Shown one piece after another: positions 1 through 10,599 of a stretch of 64,000 bases of DNA. Each line of letters opens with the position of its first letter. The first letter of the stretch is position 1. A program made the translations under genes and the position numbers. The notes beneath the pieces are model-generated. The model saw only the letters and a list, made by a program, of their open reading frames with translations, was not told the DNA's origin and did no database searches. The DNA is from Psococerastis gibbosa (taxonomy: Eukaryota > Arthropoda > Insecta > Psocodea > Psocidae), in assembly GCA_963971405.1 (NCBI GenBank), contig OZ020486.1, positions 21,661,419 through 21,725,418 on the forward strand, read 5' to 3'.

Positions 1-437
1 GATAAATATATTTCTTTTCTTTTCTTTCTTTTCTTTGTCTGGGGTGGTTGTTGCTCTGTCTGTGCAGCGATTTGCACTATTTGCAGTGAAGCTATTAATG
101 GATGGATTTTGGGCTCACTCATAGGTCCGATCCCACCATCACTTGAGAAGTATCAGTAAATAATCGTAACCAATACTACCAATGCATGGCTGTGCTGTGC
201 ATGTATTATTCACCGAGACTTCTCAACAGCGATGTAATTTGCAGCTCCCACCATGTGTGTAGGCTTCCCTATGGCGAGCGGAATGCAACGGATAGGTTTT
301 ACGTCTTTCTTTTATCCTTTTCCAATGCATGGCGAGAGTCAGTAGTATCCGTTCTATTCGACTTACCATAAGTTTACCAACGATGGTGGAAGCCGCCGTT
401 ACCAGCTCTTTGCTGAGAGTAGGCCTGCATAACTTAC
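1..437 (-). other. AUP1: AUP1 intron 2 (partial)
   Basis: This stretch begins with the GTAAGT donor at 437-432 (minus strand) that follows AUP1 coding exon 2, and it runs off the left edge of the window. I found no acceptor followed by sequence resembling the next conserved AUP1 block (human FSSWPFSIQ), so the next exon is probably outside the window. A pyrimidine-rich simple repeat of CTTTT units lies at about 10-37. Confidence 0.6.
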
Positions 438-869
438 TTCAAGAGTCCGTGTCGGCCGTTGGTAATAGCTCCTTCAGGCTGAATGTCAACAATTTGCCCT
501 GGCTTTAAATTATGACCCTTTACAAATTGCTGATAGTGAAATGCCAGTCGAAAAAGTAATGGCACCTTCTGAAGAGTGGCTCCCACACTTCCGGTGACTA
601 AGTGAATGGCAATATGGTCTAGTATAGAAATGTGGTTAGATACAATCACTGGCACATTTTCATTCCGCGCCGTCGGATTTTCTTCCTTTACAACTAGCCC
701 CAGTGTGACGCACAAACCACGTAGCATTACATTGCGGACAACTGAGAGCTTCTGGAGAATGATAGAGGCGAGTACAGCTTGGAGACCAATAAAAAATCGT
801 AGAAACCCAACGACTATACCAACCGGAATAAATGCTAATAGAGGGATAGCTCGCAGACCATCAGGGAAC
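438..869 (-). CDS. AUP1: AUP1 coding exon 2: membrane hairpin and acyltransferase-like domain
   Basis: This internal exon belongs to ancient ubiquitous protein 1. AUP1 sits as a hairpin in the ER and lipid-droplet membrane and recruits the E2 enzyme UBE2G2 for ER-associated degradation. The exon is bounded by a TTTGTTTCAG acceptor (870-880) and a GTAAGT donor (437-432). Joined to exon 1 it encodes residues 9-153. Residues about 14-47 are hydrophobic and contain a proline (IPVG), as expected of the hairpin. The PlsC-like domain follows, with SNHISILDH at 86-94 carrying the H-x4-D motif (H88, D93), and EGAITNGRHGLL near 141-152 aligns with human EEEATNGREGLL. The frame is open throughout; it enters on the third base of a codon and leaves after two bases. 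The CUE domain and UBE2G2-binding region must be encoded to the left of the window. Identification rests on recalled similarity to human AUP1 along the whole exon. Confidence 0.9.
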
Positions 870-1262
870 CTGAAACAAAAGCATTATTATTATTATCTTG
901 TAATATAGTTGCAACGAGAAAAATTGAATAAGATGGTATCCAATTTTGCATTTTCTACGCTAATTACTCAACTATTAGAAACTAGTTGGGACTGGAAGGT
1001 GGCGTCATGTAGCTACAGCTAATGTCCATATATTTCAATTTTTACATCTGGAACATGCCAGGCATGCAAATGAGCGGCCCTCGCTTAAAATTTAAATTCT
1101 CTTGGAAAAAGGGCGTTTCCATTTAGGCCACTTAATAAATAAGAAATTGGTTTTTATTGGAAGGAATACGTCAGATGCAAGATGTTATTCCGCAACTGAT
1201 GTTTTGCAACTTTATATACTGCCCATGGTCACGGTAGCTAAAATTATAAAATATCGGTATAC

Positions 1263-1304
1263 CGAATGAAGAACCAGTTCAGTACGGTACTGGTTCTTCA
1301 TTCG
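1263..1304. repeat. perfect 16-bp-stem hairpin
   Basis: The arms CGAATGAAGAACCAGT (1263-1278) and its exact reverse complement (1289-1304) flank a 10-base loop. It lies inside AUP1 intron 1. It could be a small folded RNA element or the remains of a tiny inverted-repeat element; nothing else identifies it. Confidence 0.6.
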
Positions 1305-1346
1305 ACTCCGGCCGTGAAAGCCTTTGCAGTTATATAGGTAGGAGTG

Positions 1347-1560
1347 GCCGCCATACCAAGTTGAATCCAGTGGACCAGAGCAGGTTCAAAAATGCAGATA
1401 ACTTGGTCGTGTGCACAGTGCCGGTAGGGAAACATGGTAGGACTTGTCCTGGTCATCTTCGAACTAATCGTGTGACTTCACTGTGTTTCCCAAGTGGTTC
1501 GGAATCCACTATAATCCGGAGGTCCACTGTCTTATGAGCCCACACCGTGGCCTGGGACTG
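1347..1560 (+). repeat. SINE-like repeat F, copy 1
   Basis: This block starts GCCGCCATACCAAGTTG and is nearly identical over about 180 bases to 27754-27935. Shared stretches include TGCACAGTGCCGGTAGGGAA and TTTCCCAAGTGGTTCGGAAT. The other copy continues to a (CTA)n tail, which suggests a SINE. GCAGGTTCAAA resembles a pol III B box, but I could not place it in a named family. Confidence 0.7.
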
Positions 1561-2559
1561 TGTACAACCATTCTACTATATAGGTAGGTATACCAGCCAT
1601 TGAAAAACGTAATAACTATTTTTGAAGCGCTCGAATGGCCCATCTCTCCAATATAGAACTAGCGAATAACTTTTACCATCCAAGTAGGCATTGTTCTTTA
1701 GTCTTTGGGGAAGCAATAGCTTGAATTCTCAGGCAATATCACAAAAGGCTATTTTAAGTTTCAATCTTTTCAATTTCTCATACGAAAATATGAAATCAGA
1801 GTAGGCTTCCTTACTTACGTCTGCATCATGCAGCATTTTATGAATATTATAAATATAACATATTTTAGTAGATCCTTCGTGAAATATGGGATCACATTCA
1901 CATCGTTTACTCGTTTACTAACGGTCAACGTTGACTCTTTCAGGGTCTCGATTTATAATAAAAAAATAAGAACTTGGTAGTTCAAGTTACCCTCCAAGTT
2001 CGGTTAACTTGGGTCCCTTGTGTAATTCCTAACAAAAATCTATGTCAGAGCAAAAAATAACAATTTTAATTTAAGAGAAAATCGGAAGGGAAAGGTCTTA
2101 TAAGTCTCAAATGCAGGCTATACAGGTATACCTGTATGCCCAATTGAATTACTAGTACTATTCGTAAACTACACTAAGTTGAACCATGCGTCAAAGTTGA
2201 AAAAAAGAAACAATTTAGTTTTTTTTTAATTCGGGAAAGTCACTTCAAATTCCTCTTTAGCTGCATTTTTTAAAAAACCGTAGTACGGCAATACGAAAGT
2301 ATAATATACAATTTGCAAGATAACTGTTGTTCACCTAACACTTACACAGTATGCCTCAGTCAACTTACCGTGATATGCTTGGAGAGCAAGATCATTGCAA
2401 GGCTTATTCATTTAAGCAGTCAATGACAATTTGATTGATTGAATTGAATTTTAATATTATGAACGAATTCTTATGGGCAAAGGTTAAGTGACCCTGCGGT
2501 ACAAAAAGTCGGATGAAAATGTATTAAGTGCAAACGTCTCATTGTTCATAAGTAATATT

Positions 2560-2732
2560 TTAAGGCTGGTAAATTTTCCGTCATTTGTGATTAAAAAAAG
2601 TTGCGATTTTTGTTTTAAGGAGACTATTATGTAGATACTTAACTTATCTATTACAAATTAATTCATAATATGGTAGCAGACTCTTTTTAATCACAAATGA
2701 CGGGAAAATTGACCAGTGGAATACACACCTAA
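2560..2732. mobile_element. short MITE of family C, in AUP1 intron 1
   Basis: Inverted arms read TTTTCCGTCATTTGTGATTA on the left (2574-2593) and TAATCACAAATGACGGGAAA on the right, ending near CCTAA at 2732. The interior (GTTTTAAGGAGACTA ... TAGATACTTAACT) matches the family C MITE at 27115-27320. The left end has lost about 11 bases relative to that copy. Confidence 0.7.
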
Positions 2733-3228
2733 GCAATGATTGTCGACCTCGACCTTTACCATTTTCTGCTGTGACGTGAGGTTCAACTGAGTGTTTTTTC
2801 TCATTTTCTTATCTTTGTTGCTGCAGAACGAGAAATAATTTCTTCGAAAAGAGCAGGTGTCATCGTTTATTTACATCTTTACAAACTGTTTTGAAATTTT
2901 CATGAATAACCTGCGTTTACCAAGTTAGTGGTTTCGGATTGTGTGTGTGTATAGTAGTAGCCTAGGTTTCCTCTGAATTGGCATCTGCGACCCAATTAAA
3001 CCCACAAGGAGCAATACGAAGTAAGTAATCACAATGTACCGCAGGCGTACTTTAAGCCATAACGTTTTTTAGGAAATAGGTAAAACATCTGGGATGATCC
3101 AAGGTGGTAAGACCTGACTGTATACAGCCAATTTCACATATCGGAAGTAAAAACCGCTTGAATAATTAATTATATACAGAGAAAAAACCATTACCTAAAA
3201 TTTAGCAAGCTATTGTAAAGTGGATTAC

Positions 3229-3254
3229 CTGCTGCGGTCGTATAATTTATCCAT
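3229..3254 (-). CDS. AUP1: AUP1 coding exon 1 (start codon, 26 bp)
   Basis: ATG at 3254-3252 opens the peptide MDKLYDRS and ends with AG before the donor GTAATC. Splicing to 869 makes an arginine codon and gives MDKLYDRSRFPDGLRAI, which aligns with the start of human AUP1 (ERLFDSHRLPGDCFLL). The reading-frame phase fits exactly. An in-frame TAG at 3272-3270 lies six codons upstream, so this is the first usable methionine of the frame. The exon is too short for ordinary ORF detection and was found by looking for a donor preceded by a LFD-R-like peptide. Confidence 0.85.
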
Positions 3255-3664
3255 AACGATTCTAAAAGCCTAAATATTTCAAAATGTAAAATATGGCATT
3301 GTAAACAAGCAGACGAAATCATCAGTTGCCATGGGGGTTATTAGTTCTGAATATTGTCGATAGGTTCGCGTTGTCGTTGGCGGCAAAATAGTTTTCAATC
3401 CAGCGTGAAAATATGTTTTACTTTAAATACTTTAAATGCTTTACTTAAAATATAAATATCTTACGAGTCCTTATTTTACTTTTGTTCATGCAATGATATA
3501 GCACGAAGTAACATTAATCATGATAATATAATTTCAAGAAGATAAGATAGATATAAATATATAATAAGACAATACTTCGTGTACTCGTACGTGCCTCAGT
3601 ACCTTCATTGAAATCTATTAAGATTGCATAGTGGGTAAATATTTAGTCTTTGCAAGACTCAAGT
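3255..3664 (-). promoter_or_regulatory. AUP1: AUP1 5' leader and promoter region
   Basis: This is sequence immediately upstream of the AUP1 start. A short upstream frame on the minus strand runs 3332-3279 (17 codons, starting MATDDF and ending TGA) and is followed by the TAG at 3272. No TATA box is convincing and the transcription start cannot be fixed. If transcription starts above 3332, the upstream frame could dampen AUP1 translation. Confidence 0.4.
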
Positions 3665-3672
3665 AGTATTGT

Positions 3673-3907
3673 CAGTGGCGGCGCTAGAAATATTAAGGCG
3701 GGGGGCCATGGAGGGGTATGACTTCTATCTGGGGGGGTCAATGAAAAAACAAAACACTTTTCATTGGGAGTAGGTATACAGTTCAATAATTCTGCAATTT
3801 AACAAGATGTATAATATCCCAAAACTGGGGGGGGGGGGCCCCGGAGGGGCCGGAGAAACTGTTGGGGGGGCCAGGCCCCCTCGGGCACCCCCGTAGCGCC
3901 GCCACTG
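3673..3907. mobile_element. short hAT element 1, TSD AGTATTGT / AGTACTGT
   Basis: This 235-bp element starts CAGTGGCGGCGCTA and ends TAGCGCCGCCACTG, a 14-bp perfect terminal inverted repeat. It is flanked by 8-bp duplications (3665-3672 and 3908-3915) differing at one base, as hAT insertion leaves. The interior has poly-G stretches and no coding capacity, so it is non-autonomous. Confidence 0.85.
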
Positions 3908-4392
3908 AGTACTGTACACCTATAACAGCCTGACAATCCCCTCACTCGTACAAGTACAGTAGTTATTGTCAAATTAGCCTACAAATTATATTGTCATTTC
4001 TGCCTCCTAGTGCTAATAAGTGGTGAAACTACTAATAGTAGGCTGAATATAAACTAACTCTAAAGCTAAGGAGGTAATTTTTAGGGGCGGGAGGTTTCGC
4101 GATAATATTTTTTTTTATAACATTTAATCTACTCGACTCCATGAATTTAAATTAATCTCCAAATATTTATATGCACTTCGAGAGTAATACCGGTAGTGCA
4201 AAATGCAGCATTATCGTATCATTGAATAGCCTTCACTTAAAAATGTCTAAATCCACCCCTGCTGGACTGCAAATGCAATATTTAAATTTGAAACCATAGA
4301 AAGGAACATTTAGAAACATTAATATTAGATAGGCCTAAATTATTATTTTAAAACACTAACGACCGTACCCGCGCGGCAGGCTACATTATACT

Positions 4393-4686
4393 TAAACAAA
4401 AAATAACAAAAACTTAGAGTTTTAGAAAAACTTGAGAAGATGCAAATGTGCATTTGCATCTTCTCCTCGAGTTGAGCAAGTCTCAAATCGCAGATAAGGT
4501 GTAACTGTGCTAGTGGGTTTCCCTCTGTAGATGACAGTTCTTGCCGAAAGCGCTCAGGGTTTTATACTAACACAAGTGGGTTTCTTAGACAAAGTTAATT
4601 TCTTAACGATTATTTGGGTTTTACTAATTCGGGTTGTTATAACAAGTTTTTCTAAAACTCTAAGTTTTTGTTATTTTTTGTTTATT
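4393..4686. mobile_element. MITE with 40-bp inverted ends and an inner hairpin
   Basis: A left arm of about 40 bases at 4395-4434 (AACAAAAACTTAGAGTTTTA within it) is matched by its reverse complement at 4644-4684. A second hairpin, GAGAAGATGCAAATG and its complement, lies at 4434-4465. The element is about 290 bp and has no coding potential. The target duplication is not clear. Confidence 0.7.
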
Positions 4687-5083
4687 AAAATGAAATACCA
4701 CGAAGTCACGAGTAATCTAATTATTTATACATTATACTTTGTAAGATGGTGAATATTCTATTAATATAGGGCCTAATTCGCCTTTTGTAAAGTGAAGGCT
4801 CTACTGCGATTACCTGAGAACCTGACTAGCTCTTTTATTATACCCGTAGTTTAAACTGGATCTATTCGCAATTCCCTCACTGATAATCAAAGGCCGCTGT
4901 TTACAAATTTGTATCATGCAGCCACCCCTTACCCAACTACATACCGTATACTACAATACTTATACTCAAAATATCTTAATTTAGGTATGACATCATTCAC
5001 ATGGTGCTTTTGTGAAACCTATTTACAGTATATACTAAGTTAAATACCAATATTTTCATAATATTTACCTACATAATTGCTGT

Positions 5084-5332
5084 CAGTGGCGTAACAAATT
5101 TTTAGGGACCCTTACGCAAGACGTAGAGCAGTGGGGCCCCCCTCTACTAAAATATTTTTATATAATTACACTATGCCTAGGCCTAACCCTAAACTTTCAT
5201 TTTCTTTTCTTGAATTAGTTTCATTTTTAATTTTATATATTTTTTCAGAAAACCTCGAACTATTTACTGTACGTATTTTTTCCCTTTCTGCCTATGCCGT
5301 GCATAACTTGTTACCCTTCTGTTACGCCACTG
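5084..5332. mobile_element. short hAT-like element, CAGTGGCGTAAC ends
   Basis: Ends CAGTGGCGTAACA and TGTTACGCCACTG are inverted and perfect over 12 bp. The flanking octamers ATTGCTGT and ATTTTTAT share only 5 of 8 bases, so a target duplication is not established. A diverged right end of the same family occurs near 9574-9632. Confidence 0.65.
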
Positions 5333-6630
5333 ATTTTTATTGTCAGTATGCAGGCTAGAGTAGGATGCCTCCTATATGGTACCAATTTAAAAATAATAAA
5401 TTCCGTTCTGAAAGATTATTTTACCCATTTTTTTTTAAGTGCCCATACGTATTGTATCTTGTACTATTACGCGATTAAAAAATAATAATTTATGTAAAAT
5501 TATTATTATTATTATATTATAGCCTACATAGAGATCTAATTTTTTTAAATTGTTTATTGCTTCTACTTAGCATATACTATTATGTTTACATATGGTAGGC
5601 ACGCTATCAGATAATATGGCATTTAAAAAATTGAATCACAACCATGCAGCTGTTTATACTTATAGGTACCAGCGTCCAGCTGAATGTATTAGCCTATAAC
5701 CAAATGTCTTTTGAAAAATTGGTGAAAATCATGCCTTCACTACTTTATAACAAATAGCCTTGACTCTGAATTCGCTAATAAATGTTACAGAGAAGAGGAT
5801 GACGACGTTTAGATTTGTAGATAAAACTATTATTATTATTTTGTTATTAATGCTGTGGTCAACGTATAGGACTATACCGGATATGGCCCAGCATACTACA
5901 TGCCTACAGTATATATGACACTCAAGAACGTGTAGAATAACGCTAATTACTCACCGGCTAGAAACAAGTTAAGACTGGGCGGAGGCGCCATGGTGCGGTC
6001 CATATATTTAAATTTTTGACACCATAGGCTATGGCCTATGGCATACCGTGGGATTTACCTAGCTTAATGTATGCATGACAGCACAACATAGGCCTGATAA
6101 TTCAGCCGTCCACTATTGCATTGTACACTGTGACTGTACAGTAGGCTATTATTGTAAAATACAATGCTAGTAACAATTATTTACGATAGATAACTATACA
6201 TAACCTCGCGTTGACAAACTGGAATATTTGGTCTGGTTTTGTTTCAGCTAATTCTGCAATTATAAGGTTATGCAACTGAGATATTATGCTAAAAAAAATT
6301 GCTCACAAAATGCGTATAACCCACACTATTTCAGGTCTATTATATAAAAATAACACCGGTTGAGACCCGTTGCTTAGACTTCGTCTTCGCCTGTAAAATA
6401 TACGAGTTAGTGCTGTCAAAATGCGTAATAACACTCCACTGTTTCAGTGGGCCGATTATTGGTAGGCTAATAACTTACTCCTGTGTAAACAAACAAATTT
6501 TGAATAGCACTTTCCATTGTTAAATTATCTTGTTTACGTTTTTGATACGAGGGTACTATATTAACCCCGGTATTAAAATCGCCATGATCGGGCCGCAGGC
6601 ATATTTTTTTTTGTACCCATATTTCTTCTT
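5333..6630. other. AT-rich stretch, no gene recognised
   Basis: Several short ATT runs and common words are present. A fragment near 6485-6520 (GTAAACAAACAAATTTTGAA) resembles one arm of the family J element at 22926. I see no exon or complete element here. Confidence 0.5.
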
Positions 6631-6836
6631 CAAGTTACAGCCGGATGGCTGGTTGGCAGCAACATGTGACTTCAATGCCTCCTCTCCCCTCGATCCTGGC
6701 ACGCCCTCTTCAGCTCCACGTATGTCTTGGCCCTTACATCCTCCATAACTTGCTGCAGATAATCGTTTCTTGGGCGCCCAGGTCGGTTGTCGCCTTCTAT
6801 TGATCCCTCTATGATGCAGCTGATGAAGTTATGAAG
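6630..6836 (-). pseudogene. LINE fragment: C-terminal tail of a reverse-transcriptase ORF
   Basis: On the minus strand the frame reads EGDNRPGRPRNDYLQQV, then MEDVRAKTYVELKRACQDRG, and then stops. The pattern GRPR-x-Y-x-x-Q-(I/V)-x-x-D-V-x-x-x-x-Y-x-E-(L/M)-K-R-x-x-x-D-R is a familiar tail of non-LTR retrotransposon ORF2 proteins. Only the 3' end survives; no polymerase motifs are present. A second, internally deleted copy lies at 15665-15812 in the same orientation. Confidence 0.7.
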
Positions 6837-6899
6837 GAACAATATTCGAGTGTGTAATAGAGGGGAATCAACAAACCCAATCTTTCCTGCTTCCTAAGC

Positions 6900-7225
6900 T
6901 GGGATTTCCACCGGCCTCTTATTGCAGAATGCACATACGTTGACGTGATAGCAGACATTCAAGACCAAGGCGAGGTTTCCAACGACCTCTCATTGCAGAA
7001 TGCAAATGACATTGACGGAAATTTGAATTTTTCTTTTTGTAGAAATCTATTAAAATGTTTGTACTTAACATATCCCATGACGCCATTTTTTAATTTTAGT
7101 TTGTTTGTTTGTGATTTTACTCTATGATCATTGATCAATTTTAACTATGGCATAGAGTAAAACAAAAATTTCCGTAAATGTCATTTGCATTCTGTAATGA
7201 GAGGTCGGTGGAAACCCCGCCTAAC
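6900..7225. mobile_element. family B palindromic MITE, copy 1
   Basis: The inner element (about 6968-7224) has arms AGGCGAGGTTTCCAACGACC and GGTCGGTGGAAACCCCGCCT. Just inside them are TTGCAGAATGCAAATGACAT and its near-complement. A degenerate extra half unit (TTTCCACCGGCCTCTTATTG) precedes it at 6904-6923. The boundaries carry TA, which fits a TA target duplication. It is non-coding. Confidence 0.75.
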
Positions 7226-7772
7226 ATCAGGCATGTTTTTCATGTTAAATAGAGTAATAAAAACCAACTTCGGTTTTGAAACAATAATTATTTTATGAAG
7301 AAATTATGGATAATTCAATCCCTGCCATTATCACTGTGTTGCAAATTACGTTGGTCTTCCCGTACTTTACTATACGAATACATTCGTCCCATCGATCAAT
7401 TCATTGTTTTGAGATATAATATAATAGGGAAAGTCTAGATAAACGAAATTTCAACCTGGGACAATTCATTTAAAATGCAATTACTCAAATTATATATCTC
7501 GGTACCTATACAAAATTATAATTAGAAACCAGTACATTTTTGATGGACGGTTGTATAACCATAAAATTACAGAAAATGTAGGACTCCGTGTATGAATAAC
7601 GTCGGATTCATTCTCCAATAGCTACCTACATGTATCAAAATGGAAAGGGCTTGGAACAAAATAAGTTTTGTGCTCTAAGAGTAAAGGCTAGTTGGAGTGG
7701 GCTCCCGGTTACATGCTGGACTGCTGGAGACAATTTGCAATATCATAACAGAAAATGTGCAGGCGTGAGGAT

Positions 7773-8098
7773 AAGGCGGGGATTCCACCGACCGGCTAGG
7801 GCTAAATACAAAAACGGTGACGTGGTAGCAGACATTCAAGACTTAGGCGGGGTTTCCACCGACCTCGCATTGCCGAATGCAAATGACATTGACGGAAATG
7901 TTTGTTTTCCTCTATGCCATAGTTAAAATTGATAAATGATCATACAGTAAAATCACAAACAAACTAAAATTAAAAAATAGCGTCATGGGATATGTTAAGT
8001 ACAAACATTTTAATAGATTTCTATAAAAAGAAAAATTCTAATTTCCCGTCAATGTCATTTGCATTCTGCAATGTGAGGTCGGTGGAATCCCGTCCTAA
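7773..8098. mobile_element. family B palindromic MITE, copy 2 (one-sided outer unit)
   Basis: An outer left unit, GGCGGGGATTCCACCGACCG and onward, leads into a second left end TTAGGCGGGGTTTCCACCGA at 7843. Only the inner right end (GGTCGGTGGAATCCCGTCCT) is present near 8098. The interior is a reversed version of copy 1, including the GATCATTGATCAATT-like centre. Confidence 0.75.
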
Positions 8099-8154
8099 CG
8101 CGACCCGGCAAGGACCAGCAATAGTATTGCATTCCTATCGTTATATTGTATAGT

Positions 8155-8600
8155 ATTACTATAAAGGAAAGCTTTGTGTTGTTCAAAATTTTAGTTTTCA
8201 AGATTTCAACGGGGTTGTACGTTTTGAGGTCCCAGGAAAAAAAAAATTAGTTTTTACTAAACGTTTCTCTGTCTGTCGGTCTGTCTGTCAGTCGATATGC
8301 AAACAAACTACTCTCTTTTTTTTAAATTGTTTTGGTGAAATTCAGCACTTACTGTAGGTTCACGAAAATCATGCCTCGGGGCTGTTTTTTCCATTTTGGG
8401 CTAACTCCATATTTTTCACCCCTCTTATGTATATTGTGGTCATCATAAATGTAAACAAAACGCACTAGGAGGACGCATCCCCCTTGATAGTTCGGTTTAA
8501 TGATTAAAAATAAATAAATAAACTGAATTTTTAAGAATTTTATTGAATTCTTATATTTTCTATGCAATAAAGCAATAAGGAGTATCAGATTTTGTGGCAT
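8155..8600 (+). repeat. interspersed repeat family A, copy 1 (partial)
   Basis: This copy opens AAGGAAAGCTTTGTG and goes on to GAGGTCCCAGGAA, a run of CTGTCTGTCTGTC, and the line on AAACTACTC. It is shorter and more diverged than the copies at 10707, 35170 and 52226. The function is unknown. No TG...CA ends and no coding frame are conserved between copies. Confidence 0.7.
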
Positions 8601-8639
8601 TTTCATAAAATGTCTTTGTTACATACAGAAGAATCGTTT

Positions 8640-9645
8640 CTTCATAAAGCTGCAAGCAGGGGGGGGGGCCGAATTTTTGTTTTGGGAAAATATTTTTTTT
8701 TAATTAAAAAATTTTTTTTTACAAATGCAAAGAGAGTTGTAGTGCCCCCTCATGCCAGTGTCCTAAAGGGGGGTTTTCACATTTTGATAGCAGTAATGTT
8801 TACTTTTTACAGACGAAGATTATAGCAACATACGGATTTGGTGAATTAAATTTTTGAAAATACCTGCAGTATACTATGTATAGTCACTTTTTTTCTAATT
8901 TTTTATAGGCCTAGAAGATAGGAGGATACAAGGGGGGGGGGGGTCCTGGACAGATTTTCGGAGGGGGCCCTTCCGGGAAAAGTGGGTGTAGCCTACCAAG
9001 CCAAAATAATTTTTAGCGATTGCGCAATTGGTGTGTTTGTTAGCGTAACAAAGCACATTAATTTTACAGTGCATTACCATGCGCCTGATGCAGAAAGGCA
9101 CCAATGGGGGGCCCGGGGGTCTCCCTCGCGGGAAAAATTTGAAAACATATGGGCAAAACAGTGGGGTTTTACGTATTTTAACAGCTCAGTAATAAAGCAG
9201 CAATAATGCTTTTTCATATTGCTGGAAACAGAGGGGCCCGGGGGTCTCCCCAGGAGGAAAAATTTGAAAATATAGGGGCAAAATAGTGGGGTTTTACGAT
9301 TTTTACAGCTGTAAAATTTATAATTTAAACATGGAAGACATTAATTTTACCATACTAAGGTTTTTGTTTAGAATGTCCTATTTTATATAGTGTACGCTAA
9401 TTTTTCTCGGTGGGGGGCGGGGGGCATGGCCACTGGGAGGATAGAACCAGTGTGGTAACAGTAGGGTAGCAAGTTATGCAAGGCCCTCGGCCAAAGGGGT
9501 CCCCCCCCCCCAGAAAGGAAAAAAACTCAAATTGTATTTTCAGGTAATAGGCCTAATGTAATTGCAAAATATTGTAGGGGGCCCTACTGCTCTGTCTTGC
9601 GTAAGGGCCCCCCGAAGTTTGTTACGCCACTGGATAGAACTACAG
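8640..9645. repeat. G-run module region (family K)
   Basis: At least two imperfect tandem units run through 9100-9310, each with GGGGCCCGGGGGTCTCC, then GGAAAAATTTGAAAA, then GGGGCAAAA and GTGGGGTTTTACG. Poly-G runs occur near 8660 and 8932. The region closes at 9620-9632 with GTTACGCCACTG, the right end of the CAGTGGCGTAAC hAT-like family. It looks like a large rearranged non-autonomous element; the left end was not found. Confidence 0.5.
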
Positions 9646-10290
9646 TACCTGCAATATTTTGCCATTGAATTCCTGAAAGTTGAAACTTTTTTTAAAAACC
9701 CTTGCAGTATTTTTAAAATGACATGGAATTCCTCATACTGTGTAGGCTCTGCGCTAATCTAACCGTCCCACAGAGGGAAGTGTACGAAAACACTATAAAT
9801 AACAGAAACCTATAACGTGCGAAACTTTTTTTTTCATCAATCTCATTCAATAAATGAAACCTTAAAATACCATTGAATTCCATGAACAGCATCTAACCTT
9901 AGCATCCCGCTGACAGTAGAGAATGTAAACCAGAAAATTTCAGAAACCCTTAAATGAAAGCCTTCGGGTGGTGTTGTCGTCGGACAGGTCTGTGAAATTT
10001 CCAACAAGATGTGTGCCTTAAAATATTTGTTTGTGTGGTGACTGTTGACATCCTCGTTTATTGTCCGTTCCAGACCACCCACACATTACTATACTACCGT
10101 AAATGGTATATTTTCACAACGAACAACATTTTTGCTGCCTGTTTTTTGACACTTACAACCATGCTGGAAGTACGTACTTTCAGATCAACCACGGCCCATA
10201 ATACCGGACTTTACGTCTTGATCATGTACAAACAAAACCAGCAAGAATGCGGACAAGACGCGTACAACGTACAACAAGCTCCTATTATAT
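9646..10290. other. unassigned stretch
   Basis: Mixed-composition sequence without introns, domains or repeats that I could match elsewhere in the window. Short open frames here have no recognisable similarity. Confidence 0.4.
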
Positions 10291-10400
10291 AGCAGCCATA
10301 AAGCAAGTCCTGCGGCGCGATGACAGTATAGAGTTAAGTCCTAGTCGGAGGCTCGGAGCTCCCCCCCCCACCCCCTGGGCACCAACGTCACGAGCTGCCG
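10285..10400 (-). repeat. small repeat P, copy 1
   Basis: Shares GCAAGTCCTGC, GATGACAG, GAGTTAAG, a poly-C run and CACCAACG, in order, with 20085-20195. The minus strand of both reads LSSR-x-RTC-x-M in one frame, which hints at a degraded coding repeat, but the family is not recognised. Confidence 0.5.
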
Positions 10401-10556
10401 CCCGCGGTCCCAAGCCCCACTTGTATATGAATATAAATAGGAAAGGAAAAAACGACCGAAAAATCTTCAGGTACATGTGGACCCATCACGGGCCACGGCC
10501 TATCGGGTCCACAGTATTTTTTGTATCTCAAATGTACATATAGTATGATTATAATA

Positions 10557-10590
10557 TATTGATTGATATTGATTGATTGATTGATTGACA
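10557..10590. repeat. GATT microsatellite
   Basis: Imperfect tandem GATT/GATATT units directly precede repeat family A copy 2. Confidence 0.8.
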
Positions 10591-10599
10591 TGTATTAGT

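Larger units (their letters stand above)
870..3228 (-). other. AUP1: AUP1 intron 1 (2,359 bp)
   Basis: This is the intron between the AG|GTAATC donor at 3229/3228 and the TTTCAG|G acceptor at 870/869. The phase matches exactly: 26 coding bases on one side, and an exon that opens on the third base of a codon on the other. It carries a perfect hairpin (1263-1304), a SINE-like repeat (1347-1560) and a small MITE (2560-2732). Confidence 0.85.

Noticed and set aside
606-908. Plus-strand 100-codon frame at the left edge
   Set aside because: It is antisense to AUP1 exon 2, which is supported by splice sites and family similarity.
3229-3254. Alternative AUP1 first exons ending at donors near 1815 and 2366
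   Set aside because: Both have good GTAAGT-type donors, but the wrong phase and no similarity to the AUP1 N-terminus; the 3229-3254 exon fits both.
5084-5332. 8-bp target duplication around the CAGTGGCGTAAC element
   Set aside because: ATTGCTGT and ATTTTTAT agree at only 5 of 8 positions.
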